Shown here piece after piece: positions 63,869-64,000 of a stretch of DNA of 64,000 nt. This stretch comes from CAIOYC01 sp965277345. GTDB lineage: Bacteria; Pseudomonadota; Alphaproteobacteria; Caulobacterales; Caulobacteraceae. Below the pieces are notes generated by a model. It worked only from the letters and a program-made list of their open reading frames with translations, ran no database searches and had not been told where the DNA came from. Position 1 is the first letter of the stretch. Every line of letters begins with the position of its first letter. The position numbers and the translations under genes are program-made. Where the stretch lies: the NCBI GenBank assembly GCA_965277345.1, contig CBDICI010000004.1, forward strand, positions 310,001 through 374,000, written 5' to 3'.

Positions 63869-64000
63869 GCCGCGCGTCCCTGACCCCTCTGCTGATCCTC
63901 CCGACCCTGCTCGCGCTTGGCGCCTGCGACCTCTCCATGCGCAAACAGGCCAGGTACGACGCCCAGTCCACCGCCAAGCTGTGGCCGGACGGGGCGTCCT
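63865..64000 (+). CDS. actE: Alternative complex III, lipoprotein cytochrome subunit ActE (5' part)
   Basis: Starts at TTG 63865, overlapping the actD stop by 4 nt, and runs off the right edge after 45 codons. The N-terminus is a lipoprotein signal with lipobox LALGAC (Cys at residue 21), followed by DLSMRKQARYDAQSTAKLWP, which resembles the start of the monoheme cytochrome ActE. The heme motif would be outside the window. The TTG start and the 4-nt overlap follow the rest of the operon. Confidence 0.85.
   Translation, partial: MSRASLTPLLILPTLLALGACDLSMRKQARYDAQSTAKLWPDGAS

Overview
The window is high-GC, densely coded DNA from an alphaproteobacterium, almost certainly a member of the Caulobacteraceae (Caulobacter/Phenylobacterium group; the genus cannot be fixed from the sequence alone). 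The pointers are flgE followed directly by the CtrA inhibitor sciP, the fliF-fliG-flbE-fliN-flbD order, a CtrA-type box ahead of fliF, a GGAAC-N16-CGTT stress promoter, and a TonB receptor plus PTS locus for N-acetylglucosamine (GlcNAc). No prophage, insertion sequence or CRISPR array was seen, and the window reads as ordinary chromosome.

Layout. 1-9.5 kb is housekeeping: a partial gene, NAD kinase, a DUF2336 protein, a class II aldolase, a small secreted protein, tRNA-Gly, tRNA-Tyr, rlmB, a proline-rich envelope lipoprotein, metG and pgsA. 9.4-17.6 kb is the first flagellar block: flgK-flgL leftward (pgsA coupled to flgL) and fliK-flgD-flgE-sciP rightward, from a shared 348-bp control region with four copies of CCCGGCAAG and a good sigma-54 promoter. 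17.7-20.3 kb holds a small envelope cluster: AraC regulator, fasciclin protein, DUF417 membrane protein and a Met/Lys-rich secreted peptide. 20.4-28.9 kb is the second flagellar block: fliF-fliG-fliH(flbE)-fliN-flbD-flhA, with a class A beta-lactamase gene inserted between flbD and flhA. 28.9-37.7 kb is mixed: Nudix hydrolase, double retropepsin-like protease, a second DUF2336 protein, CoA-transferase, lytic transglycosylase, cyclophilin, and queA-tgt for queuosine.

37.7-50.1 kb is a complete GlcNAc/chitin-oligosaccharide locus. nagA, a SIS-domain deaminase and a GntR repressor run left. A TonB receptor, a family 20 hexosaminidase, an EIIA-HPr-EI fusion and the EIICB permease run right. The outer membrane receptor and hexosaminidase would deliver GlcNAc to the PTS, and NagA plus the deaminase would convert GlcNAc-6-P to fructose-6-P. 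50.2-58.4 kb carries lipid and stress genes: a DksA-like finger, acyl-CoA desaturase, tRNA-Ser, a YjbR protein, a frameshifted DUF599 gene, cyclopropane synthase, a TetR regulator, a divergent ferritin-like/BON pair, and an amine oxidase. 58.5-64 kb is actA-actB-actC-actD-actE' of alternative complex III, all joined by 4-nt overlaps.

The most unusual features are imperfect palindromic repeats that sit inside coding sequence without breaking the frame (twice in queA, once in actB, and forming the N-terminus of the beta-lactamase). Next come a tRNA-guanine transglycosylase that has lost two zinc cysteines, a GlcNAc permease with a second EIIB domain lacking its cysteine, 11-bp-phased ATTGG repeats at the nag promoter, and the beta-lactamase locked into the flagellar operon.
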